In this document: positions 22,498 through 34,491 of the stretch, one piece after another
How positions within the stretch are numbered: position 1 is the stretch's first letter
Layout of the letters: every line of letters begins with the position of its first letter
From: Isoperla grammatica
Lineage: Eukaryota; Arthropoda; Insecta; Plecoptera; Perlodidae
Assembly: GCA_945910005.1 (NCBI GenBank)
Contig: CAMDTW010000415.1
Span: 32,001-96,000 of the forward strand
Direction of reading: 5' to 3'
Length of the DNA stretch: 64,000 bases
Translations under genes and position numbers: made by a program
Notes under the pieces: generated by a model
What the model saw: only the letters and a program-made list of their open reading frames with translations
What the model was told of the DNA's origin: nothing
Databases searched by the model: none

Positions 22498-25400
22498 TTA
22501 AAATTGTTGGAAAAACTGTGTGCGGACAAGAAATTTTAAAAGTTTATCACAATTCTCGTATGACAAAAGTTCTTCATACAACGGGGAAAGCTTTAATTGT
22601 GTTTTCAACACATCATGTTTGGTACATTCCGACAATATGTGACGTATAGTCAGAGTAACGTCACAAGTGTCACATTTTGGGACAACCTTTTCTCTAGTGA
22701 GGAGATAGCCATGAGTCAAACGAGTGTGGCCAATGCGAGCCCGTGCCAACACAACCTCTTCCCGGCGAGAAAGACGGGAAGATGGAGGCCGCACTTTATT
22801 GATTAATTTAGGCATCACACTGTGCAACTTGTTCAGTTGCACTTGGTCCCAAGCAGCTTGTCGTTTATCTAAAATGACTTGTTTGAACGCACTCTTGACA
22901 TCTGGAACAGGGACGATATCGAAGTCGACATGGCGATGTTGACAGGCTGCCTTTGCAGCCTGATCGGCCAATTCGTTTCCTTCGATTCCCACGTGTCCAG
23001 GTACCCAGCAAAATTCGATAGTATAATTCCTCGAATTGAGTTTCTCCAGATAAAACTGAATGTCTTGGACCAAGTGATGGACGGAATACATGATACAAAT
23101 TGCTTGAAGTCCACTCATGCTATCCGAACAAATTAAAAACTTACCCTTTGGAGAACGTGATATATATTTCAGAGCTTCGCGAATGGCGACCAACTCTGCG
23201 GTGAAAACTGAACACATGTCATGTAACCTGAATTGTTCAGTTAAGGCGGAGCAATGAAAGCTACATCCTACCTTGTTGTCAATTTTGGAGCCATCTGTGA
23301 ACACCAAAGTAAACCCACGGTGTTCATGGCAAATTTCCAGAAAGTGAATTTTGAATTTTAAATCCGAAGTAGAAAATTTATCAAAACGACAAAGATCAAA
23401 TCTCATAACCGGTTCCGGTATAATCCAAGGTGGATTAGTACCAAAAACTGAGTTGAAAAGATTTGGCATATCAAATTCTAAAAATGTAAATAAATGTAAA
23501 ACACGCAAGCCCGTTGGTAATGTAGCCAACGGTTTACTATCAAAATGTCTGACAAATCTGTCGTTAAAAAGAATCTGATGTGATGGATGATTTGGTATAG
23601 CTCTGATCTTCATTACGTACGCGCCCATCAAGTAGTTTCGTCGCTCTGCCAAAGAGGACTCTCCTGCTTCAGCATAGAGGCTTACGACGGGGCTTGTTCG
23701 AAATGCGCCTAGCGCAAGGCGAAGGACACTATGATGAACGGTATCTAGCAATTTAAGGGTCGTATCACGAGCGGAAGAGTATACAAAACAACCGTAATCC
23801 ATTTTGGATTTAATTAACGCTCCATACACGCGTAGCAGACAGGTGCGATCTGTACCCCATTTAGTGTTGCTCAGAACTTTTAAAATGTTGAAGGCTAACA
23901 TGCAACGTTTTCTCAATTGGACAATATGATGATGCCAGTTGAGCTTCACGTCAAGCTCCATACCGAGAAGACGGACATGGGGCCTGAACTGAAGCTCAAC
24001 ATCGTTGAAGGTCAGTTTTGGATCATTATGAAGTCCTCGAAGGCGACAAAAGCGAATGCACTGGGTCTTTTCGGGAGAGAATCTAGTTCCCCGAGCTCGA
24101 GCCCATTCACTGATATTATTTAAACCTTTTTGCACCTGTCGTTCTGCAATCGAGAGATTCACAGATCTGTAGAAAACCCCAAGGTCATCAACAAATAAAC
24201 ACGACATTAATGCTTTTGGTATGCATGCAATAACGCTATTGATACCTATTGCAAACAAGGATACCGAGAGGACAGAACCCTGCGGCACACCCGTTTGCAA
24301 ATCAAAGGGAGCGGAAAGCACGTTGTTAACCCGCACTTTGAAATGCCTGTCTTTTAAGAAATTCTCGAGGAACTTGGGCATATGCCCTCGGAAGCCCCAC
24401 GTGTGAAGTTGTTGCATTATGGCATAACGCCAAGTGGTGTCGTAAGCCTTTTCAATGCCAAAGAGAACACCTACGACGTGTTGTTTTGCCACGAATCCTT
24501 CCTGTATGTAAGTTTCCAAACGCACCAAGTGGTCGATGGTACTGCGACGCTGACGAAAGCCACACTGGACGTTCGCCAACAATCCGCGTGTTTCAAGGAC
24601 CCACATGAGACGTTTGTTTATCATCTTCTCAAATAATTTACAAAAGCAACTAGTTAAAAAGAGATGGGTCGATACGATACCGGCATGGATTTGTCTTTAC
24701 CAGGCTTAAGGAGCGGAATCAAAATGGCACTACGCCATTCATCAGGAAAAGTGTCAGACAACCATAAAAAATTAAAAAACAATAAAACAACCTGTAGCGA
24801 CGAGTCCGTCAAGTGAACAAACATGTCGTTGTGCAGCCTGTCCCCACCCATAGACGTGGGTCGGAGACACTTTACGGCTGATCGGAGCTCCCACAATGTG
24901 AAGGCTCGATTATACGGTTCTGTGTTTTCCGAACGAAAATTCAGTTTCGTCGACTCACACCGTTTCTTTCGATTGAGAAAATCCACACCGTACCGGGAAT
25001 TACTACTGACAGAAGCAAAGTGAGTGCCTAGCACCGATGCCACATCCAATGGAGTGGTGACAAGCTGGCCATTATCCCGAATGGCGGGGATGGTATTCAC
25101 TTGACGGCCAGCTATCGCCTTGATCTTCTTCCATACAGTGGTGGAAGAAGAACAATGGTTGATCGTAGACACATAGTCTCTCCAGGAACGCCTTTTACTA
25201 TGTTTTACAATATATCTCGCCTGAGCTTTCTTGCGTCGAAATATTTCCAAATTACATGCCGTCGGATGGATGTTAAAGCGCTTGAAAGCCGCTTTTTTGG
25301 CTTTAATTGCAACTTCGCATTGCTTGTTCCACCACGGGACAGGATGTCGACGTGGCCTACATCTAGTCACGGGTATACTGGCAGATGCTGCGTCAAGCAT

Positions 25401-26201
25401 ACATCTGCTGACTTCACTGACAAGAACGTTGGGGTCACAAGAACAAGTAAAGTCTACCTTTAACAAGGCTTCCTCACTTAGTTCCTGGAACCTTCCCCAA
25501 TCGGCCTGCGCCAATCTCCAACCCTGCCCCGGGTGGTACGGTGAGACGTAAGTTAATAATGTTATTTGCATCGGAAAGTGATCACTTCCGTGCAGATCAT
25601 CCAACACATCGAGCTCAAGATCAAGCCACAGTAATGGCGTACACATAACAAGATCAATGGCAGACAAATTACCAGAATGGGAGGTAAAATGGGTCATCTG
25701 GCCCGTGTTTAAAAGGGAAATGTCGTTGTGCTGTATGAAATCCGTGACAATACAACCTCGTGGATCAGAAACCGATGAACCCCAGTCAACATGGTGAGCA
25801 TTAAGATCACCTGCCAAGATTATAGGTCCCTGAAGTTGGTTGAAAACTGTCTCCAGATCGTGCCTAGTAACAGCGAATGCGGGTGGAATGTAAATACAAC
25901 AAAAGGTGGTGGGAGTTGGGATATACGCTGAGACAGCAACGACCTGAAGTCGAGACGTAACGTTGATACTGGTGGCGTACACAGAGTAATGCACCAAAAT
26001 GGCAACACCACCCCGTGCACGATCACCTTCAGTAAAATCCTTCCTATATAACGAATAACTTTTAATTTTTGGTTGATCGCTAGGTTTGAAAAACGTTTCT
26101 TGCAAGAAAACAATAAGGGGATGTTTGTCACGAAGTAACAGTTGGAGTTGTTCTCGGTTTGTATAGTAACCACGACAGTTCCATGAAATAAATTTTGCCA
26201 T
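22498..26201 (-). pseudogene. LINE ORF2: endonuclease, reverse transcriptase, RNase H (frameshifted)
   Basis: Target-primed reverse transcription enzyme. Codons from 26201 to 24654 (515 residues) hold an EEP endonuclease with N-terminal WNCRG, a FLQET glutamate, GDLNAHH and the SDHFP motif, then the start of RT up to SYRPIS. The frame shifts in a run of five T (minus strand) near 24655 and continues from about 24650 to 22498. In the second part, counted from Met at 24624, RT motif B is GVPQGSVLS (about 112-120) and motif C is FVDD (144-147). RNase H has TDGS (about 443), an AEL glutamate, a CSDS aspartate and PGHVGIEGNELAD (about 546). Motif A reads FGIEKAYD: Gly at residue 56 (codon at 24457-24459) where the catalytic Asp is expected, a one-base change. 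Both defects argue that this copy is dead; motif C and the RNase H residues look intact. Confidence 0.88.
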
Positions 26202-26253
26202 TATTTTGTGATTTATGCGAGTTTGGAGGGACAGTCTATCATAACATCAACTG

Positions 26254-27576
26254 TTAGGTTTTGTGGAATTTATTGTTTTTAGAATGCTCCCGGAGGAGCA
26301 TAAACGGATTTTCATCCATCAACTCGTCTGTCACCAAGTCGTTGGTGACATGAGATGTTGATGGATGATCAACAGGGGTCGACACCCTGTTGATATTCAA
26401 TGCTTTTTTATTATTTGAAAGCAAAGGAGTTAGTTTTGTACTACTGACATGGGTTTTTTGAGGTGTTGGAGTTGCTTTTGAGGACACGATGGAAGCCACC
26501 GGGGGCACATCACCATCCACCACCACTGACGGAACCAATTGAGGTGTTGGCTTCCTCAACAAGGAAATCAGCTCACTCAATTGCTTTGTGAGGTCTTGAA
26601 TTTGTGTGGCTTGTTGTGCCACAGTAGCAGTTAAATTTTGCACAGACGCTTTTAAAGCTCTATTATCGTTAAGCAGTTCAGTCTCTCGTTGAGAACATGG
26701 ACTGCTCATGACTGCGGATGAAAAAGAAAGTCCCGGTGTTACGGGGGTTGCCGTTCCTATCTGTCGTCTAGCTTCCGCTGGCGACATTTTCGAAATAACT
26801 GATAGTTCTATTATCGCCTGCTCTCGTTTCCACATTGGGCATTGACGAGAGCGAGCCGAGTGCTTTCCCTTGCAATTTCCACAGCACATTTCCCCCACAC
26901 ATGGGAACTCGTGTGCTGGCAAACCACAGTCTGGACATACTTCGTTCTTATTGCAACGAGACTGTGGATGGCCAAACAACTGGCACCGAAAACAGCGCAT
27001 CGGATTTGGTATATATGGCCGAACTTTAAGATTGTAATAGGCAATTTTTATGTCTGCCGGTAGAGCAGGCAATGCAAAAGATATAATTAAAGCTAGTGTG
27101 GGAGACAAAGCTCCATTTTTCCTACTCAAGATCCTTGTTACTTCAACCACTTTATAGCTTACTAAAGCCTCTTTGATCTCCTCAACAGTTGAGTTTAAGA
27201 GATCAAAGCAAGAGACAACTCCTTTGCACACGTTCAAAGAACGGTGCCCTTGAACAGTTATTGGGAGAGAACATAGACCTGTTTTCCCCAACAATTTTTT
27301 TGCTTGTTTATCAGTTGCACAATGGACCAGCAAAGTACCATCGCGCAACTTTTTCGTGGAGGAAACAACCCCCAATGCTTCTTCTAACGATTTTTGAATT
27401 AACAACGGATTAACGTTTGTAAATTTCTTCTTATCATCGCTTGATTTCACAACTAAATACAGGGGAACTACATCCACATTGCTGTGGATGTTTTCCCCCT
27501 GTGCCTCATCATCAGATGACACCGCCTTTTTTCGTTTAATATTACTGCCTTTTGGTTTTTGGTTAGGATTATCCAT
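26254..27576 (-). CDS. LINE ORF1 gag-like protein with CCHC zinc knuckles
   Basis: RNA-binding nucleoprotein of the LINE. I prefer Met at 27576 (followed by Asp-Asn-Pro-Asn), 440 codons, over the in-frame Met at 27666, because the lysine/serine-rich start typical of ORF1 follows it. The centre has three Cys/His clusters: CFRCQLFGHPQSRC, CPDCGLPAHEFPC and CGNCKGKHSARSRQC. A Gln/Leu-rich stretch that may form a short coiled coil (LLNDNRALKASVQNLTATVA) follows, and then a Ser/Thr/Pro-rich tail. The frame is open throughout. It ends 52 bp before ORF2. Confidence 0.85.
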   Translation of the reverse strand: MDNPNQKPKGSNIKRKKAVSSDDEAQGENIHSNVDVVPLYLVVKSSDDKKKFTNVNPLLIQKSLEEALGVVSSTKKLRDGTLLVHCATDKQAKKLLGKTGLCSLPITVQGHRSLNVCKGVVSCFDLLNSTVEEIKEALVSYKVVEVTRILSRKNGALSPTLALIISFALPALPADIKIAYYNLKVRPYIPNPMRCFRCQLFGHPQSRCNKNEVCPDCGLPAHEFPCVGEMCCGNCKGKHSARSRQCPMWKREQAIIELSVISKMSPAEARRQIGTATPVTPGLSFSSAVMSSPCSQRETELLNDNRALKASVQNLTATVAQQATQIQDLTKQLSELISLLRKPTPQLVPSVVVDGDVPPVASIVSSKATPTPQKTHVSSTKLTPLLSNNKKALNINRVSTPVDHPSTSHVTNDLVTDELMDENPFMLLREHSKNNKFHKT

Positions 27577-27750
27577 AAGTGGTTTTTTCGATTCATCCCC
27601 TACGCTCCCCACCCACCATGGAGCCACAATTTGGGACGCGGAACTTCCAACGCCAGGGATACGCAAGAGATATAGCTGGAGCGCTAACCCAATATATGCA
27701 ACGTGAGTTGATACTTGCCGATTGATACAATTCGGGCTGAAACTGTACCA

Positions 27751-28859
27751 CCCGTCTAGATGAAGCAGAGGCCAAAGCTGCGTGTTGGTCCATGCAACCC
27801 GCGGGAAGCACTTCCCTCAACAGCCAGGATCCCCCTTTCCACCGACACGGGTCGCGCTGCACGGCAAACACAGCGGTGGGCGATTAGGGCACGAAGGGGG
27901 CCAGCATACATGGGGAAGAGAGGATGTAATAGAAAGATATGAAAATGGAATGGTGATATGTGAAAAGGAAAAAAAAAAAAAAAAAAAATATGCTTGAGAG
28001 CCCCCTTTGTGTCCACCAGTCACCTCGGAGAGGAACCCAGATCGACTGGATGCGGACTGCATTTCGTCTGACTTCTCCACCTCGACCTGTCCGGCTAGGG
28101 TGGCCCTACCAGAAGCATACGCTTCCGCCGGCATAGCTCTCGGGATCAACAAAGCGCACAAACCTGCCCACCACGATAAGGTAGCAGTCCCTGGGCAGGT
28201 ACTATTAACATGGCAGAACATGTATCAACATGTGCTGGGTACTTACATGTTGTGCTTGGTACTATTAACATGGCAGAACATGTATCAACATGTGCTGGGT
28301 ACTTACATGTTGTGCGCTGGTGTTTCTGAGGGAGATGTGTTGGTCACTGTCTGGTTGGTTTAGATTCCTAAAATATCATCTGAATGTGTTCGGCCGCGAT
28401 GTTGTTGGGCCGGCGACTTCTGAGGGAATGAGGACAACAAGAGAAGCTCGACCAGTCACCGCCCACGTGATGGTTGTGAACAAGGATGCGGTCACTGCAA
28501 CTTGATACTTCAAATGTAATCAGAGTCGATAAAGAAGTTCATAAAGAAAAAAAAAGAAAAAAAAAAGAAAAAAAATAAATTAAAAAATTAAAAAATAAGA
28601 CTACATTTAATTAAATTAAATTAAATTGAATTTAATTAAATTTTAGAATAGTAAAAAATAAAAATAAGCACATGAAGATAAGAAGGGGAAATTTCTTTAC
28701 CAACTCTGATGTACTCCAATCATCAGTGTTGGATACCAGAATCAATACCAATCTTTAATCCCATTTTCAACCACGGACATTTTTTAACCGAGATTTCTTG
28801 AATAATTTGGATTCATTGTTGCATAACTTTAAATTCATAGACTTTGAAAGCTCGTCTGG
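27751..28859. other. LINE-flanking region: A-runs, a 60-bp duplication, no gene
   Basis: A run of 19 A at about 27970-27988, which could be the tail of a plus-strand retrocopy. A 60-bp direct duplication at about 28196-28255 and 28256-28315 (ACTATTAACATGGCAGAACA...). A-rich low-complexity DNA at 28545-28670. The stretch 28007-28200 (GACTTCTCCACCTCGACCTG...) has the look of a dispersed arthropod repeat, but I cannot name it. Confidence 0.6.
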
Positions 28860-30764
28860 GCCCGGAGAAGAAAAGGCCCAGAGTGACTCTGCTAGTCGTA
28901 AGAGGCGACTAAAGGAGACCCGTCTCGGCCCGGGGTAGAATAGGCCCAGAGTGACTCTGCTAGTCGTAAGAGGCGACTAAAGGAGACCCGTCTCGGCCCG
29001 GGATAGAATAGGCCCAGAGTGACTCTGCTAGTCGTAAGAGGCGACTTAAGGAGACCCGTCTCGGCCCGGGGTAGAATAGGCCCAGAGTGACTCTGCTTGT
29101 CGTAAGAGGCGACTAAAGGAGACCCGTCTCGGCCCGTTTGAAGTGGCTTAGAGTGACTCTGCTAGTCGTAAGAGACGACTAGAGGAGACCCGTCTCGGCC
29201 CGGGGTAGAGGTGGCCCAGAGTAACTCTGCTAGTCGTAAGAGGCGGCTAAAGGAGACCCGTCTCGGCCCGGGGTAGAAGTGGCCCAGAGTGACTCTGCTA
29301 GTCGTAAGTGGCAACTAAAGGAGACCCGTCTCGGCCCGGGGTAGAAGTGGCCCAGAGTGACTCTGCTAGTCGTAAGAGGCGACTAAAGGAGACCCGTCTC
29401 GGCCCGGGGTAGAAGTGGCCCAGAGTGACTCTGCTAGTCGTAAGAGGCGACTAAAGGAGACCCGTCTCGGCCCGGGGTAGAATAGGCCCAGAGTGACTCT
29501 GCTTGTCGTAAGAGGCGACTAAAGGAGACCCGTCTCGGCCCGTTCGAAGTGGCTTAGAGTGACTCTGCTAGTCGTAAGAGACGACTAGAGGAGACCCGTC
29601 TCGGCCTGGGGTAGAATAGGCCCAGAGTGACTCTGCTAATCGTAAGAGGCGACTAAAGGAGACCCGTCTCGGCCCGGGGTAGAGGTGGCCCAGAGTAACT
29701 CTGCTAGTCGTAAGAGGCGGCTAAAGGAGACCCGTCTCGGCCCGGGGTAGAAGTGGCCCAGAGTGACTCTGCTAGTCGTAAGAGGCGACTAAAGGAGACC
29801 CGTCTCGGCCCGGGGTAGAAGTGGCCCAGAGTGACTCTGCTAGTCGTAAGAGACGACTTAAGGAGACCCGTCTTGGCCCGGGGTAGAGGTGGCCCAGAGT
29901 GACTCTGCTAGTCGTAAGAGGCGGCTAAAGGAGACCCGTCTCGGCCTGGGGTAGAAGTGGCCCAGAGTGACTCTGCTAGTCGTAAGAGGCGACTAAAGGA
30001 GACCCGTCTCGGCCCGGGGTAGAAGTGGCCCAGAGTGACTCTGCTAGTCGTAAGAGACGACTAAAGGAGACCCGTCTCGGCCCGGTTGAAGTGGCCCAGA
30101 GTGACTCTGCTAGTCGTAAGAGACGACTTAAGGAGACCCGTCTCGGCCCGGGGTAGAAGTGGCCCAGAGTGACTCTGCTAGTCGTAGAAGACGACTTAAG
30201 GAGACCCGTCTCGGCCCAGGGTAGAGGTGGCCCAGAGTGACTAAGCTAGTCGTAAGAGGAGACTAAAGGAGACCCGTCTCGGCCCGGGGTAGAAGTGGCC
30301 AAGAGTGACTCTGCTAGTCGTAAGAGACGACTAAAGGAGACCCGTCTCGGCCCGGGGTAGTATAGGCCTCATTGACTCTGCTAGTCGTAAGAGGCGACTA
30401 AAGGAGACCCGTCTCAGCCCGGGGTAGAAGTGGCCCAGAGTGTCTCTGCTAGTCGTAAGAGGCGGCTGAAGGAGACCCGTCTCGGCCCGGGGTAGAAGTG
30501 CCCAGAGTGACTCTGCTAGTCGTAAGAGGCGACAAAAGGAGACCCGTCTCGGCCCGGGGTAGAAGTGCCCAGAGTGACTCTGCTAGTCGTAAGAGACGAC
30601 TAAAGGAGACTCGTCTAGGCCCGGGGTAGAATAGGCCCAGAGTGACTCTGCTAGTCGTAAGAGACGACTCAAGGAGACCCGTCTCAGCCCGGGGTAGAAT
30701 AGGCCCAGAGTGACTCTGCTAGTCGTAAGAGACGACTAAAGGAGACCCGTCTCGGCCCGGGGTA
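28860..30764. repeat. 68-bp satellite array, about 28 copies
   Basis: Unit of 68 bp that is almost entirely a chain of inverted repeats: CAGAGTGACTCTG, then TAGTCGTAAGAGGCGACTA, then GAGACCCGTCTC, then GGCCCGGGG. Variants include AGACGACTA for GGCGACTA and CCCGTTTGAAG or CCCGTTCGAAG linkers. The linker variants at about 29135 and 29540 are about six units apart within similar neighbours, indicating block duplication. Confidence 0.96.
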
Positions 30765-31149
30765 GATCCAAGGGGGGCATTATGGGGTTCAGCCAAGGCC
30801 GTCTAGATATATCGCTTCGCCCCGGTTCAGCACCCCCATGCTCCATGAACATGTGGTCAGTGGCGTGTCCAAGGGGGGGATTATGGGGTCAGCACCCCCA
30901 TGCCCCGCCCCAAATACACGGGGAGAAGGAAGGGTTGGTGGAGGGAGGAGGAAACTACCATTTTGATTATTTATTGTATTATATTATTATATGTATTCTA
31001 TAGGATCCATTCAAGAAAGCTCTACCCACGCTCAAGTTCTACCGCTCTTCTCTAGGTAGTGGTTTATTATGTGTTGTATCTTAACCTGTTTCAGATGGTG
31101 AAGTAAGATTGGTTGATTGATTTAATAACGTGCGACGTTGGCCCCCTGG
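30765..31149. other. Spacer with a hAT-like terminus
   Basis: Near 30856 the sequence CAGTGGCGTGTCCAAGGGGG looks like a hAT end (CAGTGGCGT plus G tract). A related CCAAGGGGGGCATTATGGGG lies about 100 bp to the left. No matching opposite end or TSD found. No gene. Confidence 0.4.
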
Positions 31150-34100
31150 TCGCCTCCTCTCCTCAGTCAGGAAGAACTACCCTGGACCTATTCTCTCCCG
31201 GTGCCACACGGGGGAGGTAGTTGGAGGAGAGGCTGATGTGTGGAACTGTGGAGGATGTCAGAGCCTCCTCTCCTCAGTCAGGAAGAACTACCCTGGACCT
31301 ATTCTCTCCCGGTGCCACACGGGGGAGGTAGTCGGAGGAGAGGCTGATGTGTAGAAGTGTGGAGGATGTCAGAGGCTCCTCTCCTAAGTCAGGAAGAGCT
31401 ACCCTGGACCTATTCTCTCCCGGGGCCACACGGGGGAGGTAGTTGGAGGAGAGGCTGATGTGTGGAACTGTGGAGGATGTCAGAGCCTCCTCTCCTCAGT
31501 CAGGAAGAACTACCCTGGACCTATTCTCTCCCGGTGCCACACGGGGGAGGTAGTCGGAGGAGAGGCTGATGTGTAGAAGTGTGGAGGATGTCAGAGGCTC
31601 CTCTCCTCAGTCAGGAAGAGCTACCCTGGACCTATTCTCTCCCGGGGCCACACGGGGGAGGTAGTTGGAGGAGAGGCTGATGTGTGGAACTGTGGAGGAT
31701 ATCAGAGGCTCCTCTCCTAAGTCAGGAAGAGCTACCCTGGACCTATTCTCTCCCGGGGCCACACGGGGGAGGTAGTTGGAGGAGAGGCTGATGTGTGGAA
31801 CTGTGGAGGATGTCAGAGGCTCCTCTCCTAAGTCAGCAAGAGCTACCCTGGACCTATTCTCTCCCGGGGCCACACGGGGGAGGTAGTTGGAGGAGAGGCT
31901 GATGTGTGGAACTGTGGAGGATGTCAGAGGCTCCTCTCCTAAGTCAGGAAGAGCTACCCTGGACCTATTCTCACCCGGGGCCACACGGGGGAGGTAGTTG
32001 AGGGAGAGGCTGATGTGTGGAACTGTGGAGGATGTCAGAGGCTCCTCTTCTATGTCAGGAAGAGCTACCCTGGACCTAATCTCTCCCGGGGCCACACGGG
32101 GGAGGTAGTTGGAGGAGAGGCTGATGTCTGGAACTGTGGAGGATGTCAGTCTCCTCTCCTAAGTCAGGAAGAGCTACTCTGGACCTATTCTCTCCCGGGG
32201 CCACACGGGGGAGGTAGTTGAAGGAGAGGCTGATGTGTGGAACTGTGGAGGATGTCAGAGGCTCCTCTCCTAAGTCAGGAAGAGCTACCCTGGACCTATT
32301 CTCTCCCGGGGCCACACGGGGGAGGTAGTTGGAGGAGAGGCTGATGTGTGGAACTGTGGAGGATGTCAGAGGCTCCTCTCCTAAGTCAGGAAGAGCTACC
32401 CTGGACCTATTCTCTCCCGGGGCCACACGGGGGAGGTAGTTGGAGGAGAGGCTGATGTGTGGAACTGTGGAGGATGTCAGAGGCTCCTCTCCTAAGTCAG
32501 GAAGAGCTACCCTGGACCTATTCTCTCCCGGGCCCACACGGGGGACGTAGTTGGAGGAGAGGCTGATGTGTGGAACTGTGGAGGATGTCAGAGGCTCCTC
32601 TCCTAAGTCAGGAAGAGCTATCCTGGACCTATTCTCTCCCGGGCCCACACGGGGGAGGTAGTTGGAGGAGAGGCTGATGTGTGGAACTGTGGAGGATGTC
32701 AGAGGCTCCTCTCCTCAGTCAGGAAGAGCTACCCTGGACCTATTCTCTTCCGGGGCTACACGGGGGAGGTAGTTGGAGGAGAGGCTGATGTGTGGAACTG
32801 TGGAGGATGTCAGAGGCTCCTCTCCTCAGTCAGGAAGAGCTACCCTGGACCTATTCTCTCACGGAGCCAACCGGGGGAAATAGTTGGAGGAGAGGCTGAT
32901 GTGTGGAACTGTGGAGGATGTCAGAGGCTCCTCTCCTAAGTCAGGAAGAGCTACCCTGGACCTATTCTCTCCCGGGCCCACACGGGGGAGGAAGTTGGAG
33001 GAGAGGCTGATGTGTGGAACTGTGGAGGATGTCAGAGGCTCCTCTCCTGAGTCAGAAAGAGCTACCCTGGACCTATTCTCTCCCGGGGCCACACGGGGGA
33101 CGTAGTTGGAGGAGAGGCTGATGTGTGGAACTGTGGAGGATGTCATAGGCTCCTCTGCTAAGTCAGGAAGAGCTACCCTGGACCTATTCTCTCCCGGGGC
33201 CACACAGGGGAGGTAGTTGGAGGAGAGGCTGATGTGTGGAACTATGGAGGATGTCAGAGGCTCCTCTCCTGAGTCAGGAAGAGCTACCCTGGACCTATTC
33301 TCTCCCGGGGCCACACGGGGGACGTAGTTGGAGGAGAGGCTGATGTGTGGAACTGTGGAGGATGTCAGAGGCTCCTCTCCTAAGTCAGGAAGAGCTACCC
33401 TCGACCTATTCTCTCCCGGGGCCACACGGGGGACGTAGTTGGAGGAGAGGCTGATGTTTGGAACTGTGGAGGATGTTAGAGGCTCCTCTCCTAAGTCAGG
33501 AAGAGCTACCCTGGACCTATTCTCTCCCGGGGCCACACGGGGGAGGTAGTTGGAGGAGAGGCTGATGTGTGGAACTGTGGAGGATGTCAGAGCCTCCTCT
33601 CCTAAGTCAGGAAGAGCTACCCTGGACCTATTCTCTCCCGGGGCCACACGGGGGACATAGTTGGAGGAGAGGCTGATGTGTGGAACTGTGGAGGATGTCA
33701 GAGGCTCCTCTCCTAAGTCAGGAAGAGCTACCCTGGACTTATTCTCTCCTGGGGCCACACGGTGGAGGTAGTTGGAGGAGAGGCTGATGTGTGGAACTGT
33801 GGAGGATGTCAGAGGCTCGTCTCCTAAGTCAGGAAGAGCTACCCTGGACCTATTCTCTCCGGGGGCCACACAGGGGAGGTAGTTGTAGGAGAGGCTTGGG
33901 TGTGGAACTGTGGAGGATGTCAGAGGCTCGTCTCCTAAGTCAGGAAGAGCTACCCTGGACTTATTCTCTCCCGGGGCCACACGGGGGAGGTAGTTGGAGG
34001 AGAGGCTGATGTGTGGAACTGTGGAGGATGTCAGAGGCTCGTCTCCTAAGTCAGGAAGAGCTACCCTGGACCTATTCTCTCCCGGGGTCACATGGGGGAG

Positions 34101-34491
34101 GTAGTTGGAGGAGAGGCTGATGTGTGGAACTGTGGAGGATGTCAGAGGCTCCTCTCCTAAGTCAGGAAGAACTACCCTGGACCTATTCTCTCCCGGGGCC
34201 ACACGGGGGAGGTAGTTGGAGGAGAGGCTGATGTGTGGAACTGTGGAGGATGTCAGAGGCCCCACTTCTAAGTCAGGAAGAGATACCCTGGACCTATTCT
34301 CTCCCGGGGCCACACGGGGGAGGTAGTTGGAGGAGAGGCTGATGTGTGGAACTTTGGAGGATGTCAGAGGCTCCTCTCCTAAGTCAGGAAGAGATACCCT
34401 AGATCTATTCTCTCCCAGGGCCACACGGGGGAGGTAGTTGGAGGAGAGGCTGATGTGTGGAACTGTGGAGGATGTCAGAGGCTCCTCTCAT
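31150..34491. repeat. 111-bp satellite array, about 30 copies
   Basis: Unit of 111 bp (CGGGGGAGGTAGTTGGAGGA, GTGGAACTGTGGAGGATGTC, CTACCCTGGACCTATTCTCT). 111 is 37 codons, so frames survive from unit to unit. On the minus strand there are open stretches at 32859-34424 (521 codons), 32076-32648 (190) and 31607-32095 (162) with a 37-residue repeat of the type VAPGENRSRVALPDLGEEPL. A 2-bp deletion near 32147 separates the last two. I annotate the array as satellite; a coding role is not supported. Confidence 0.95.

Larger units (their letters stand above)
22440..27750 (-). mobile_element. Non-LTR retrotransposon (LINE, I-group with RNase H)
   Basis: Minus-strand element: ORF1 (zinc-knuckle protein), a 52-bp gap, then ORF2 with endonuclease, reverse transcriptase and RNase H. 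The 3' side is an AT-rich tail (22440-22497). The 5' border is not certain. The RNase H domain, the apurinic-type endonuclease and the wording around RT motif A fit I/Nimb-like elements of arthropods better than RTE or CR1. The copy is nearly full length but ORF2 is broken by a frameshift. Confidence 0.88.

Noticed and set aside
22865..23114. Open frames of 77-85 codons opposite or out of frame with LINE RNase H
   Set aside because: Shadows of the ORF2 reading frame.
27817..28221. 134-codon minus-strand frame with a run of Phe
   Set aside because: The Phe run is translation of the A19 homopolymer. No domain or conserved start.
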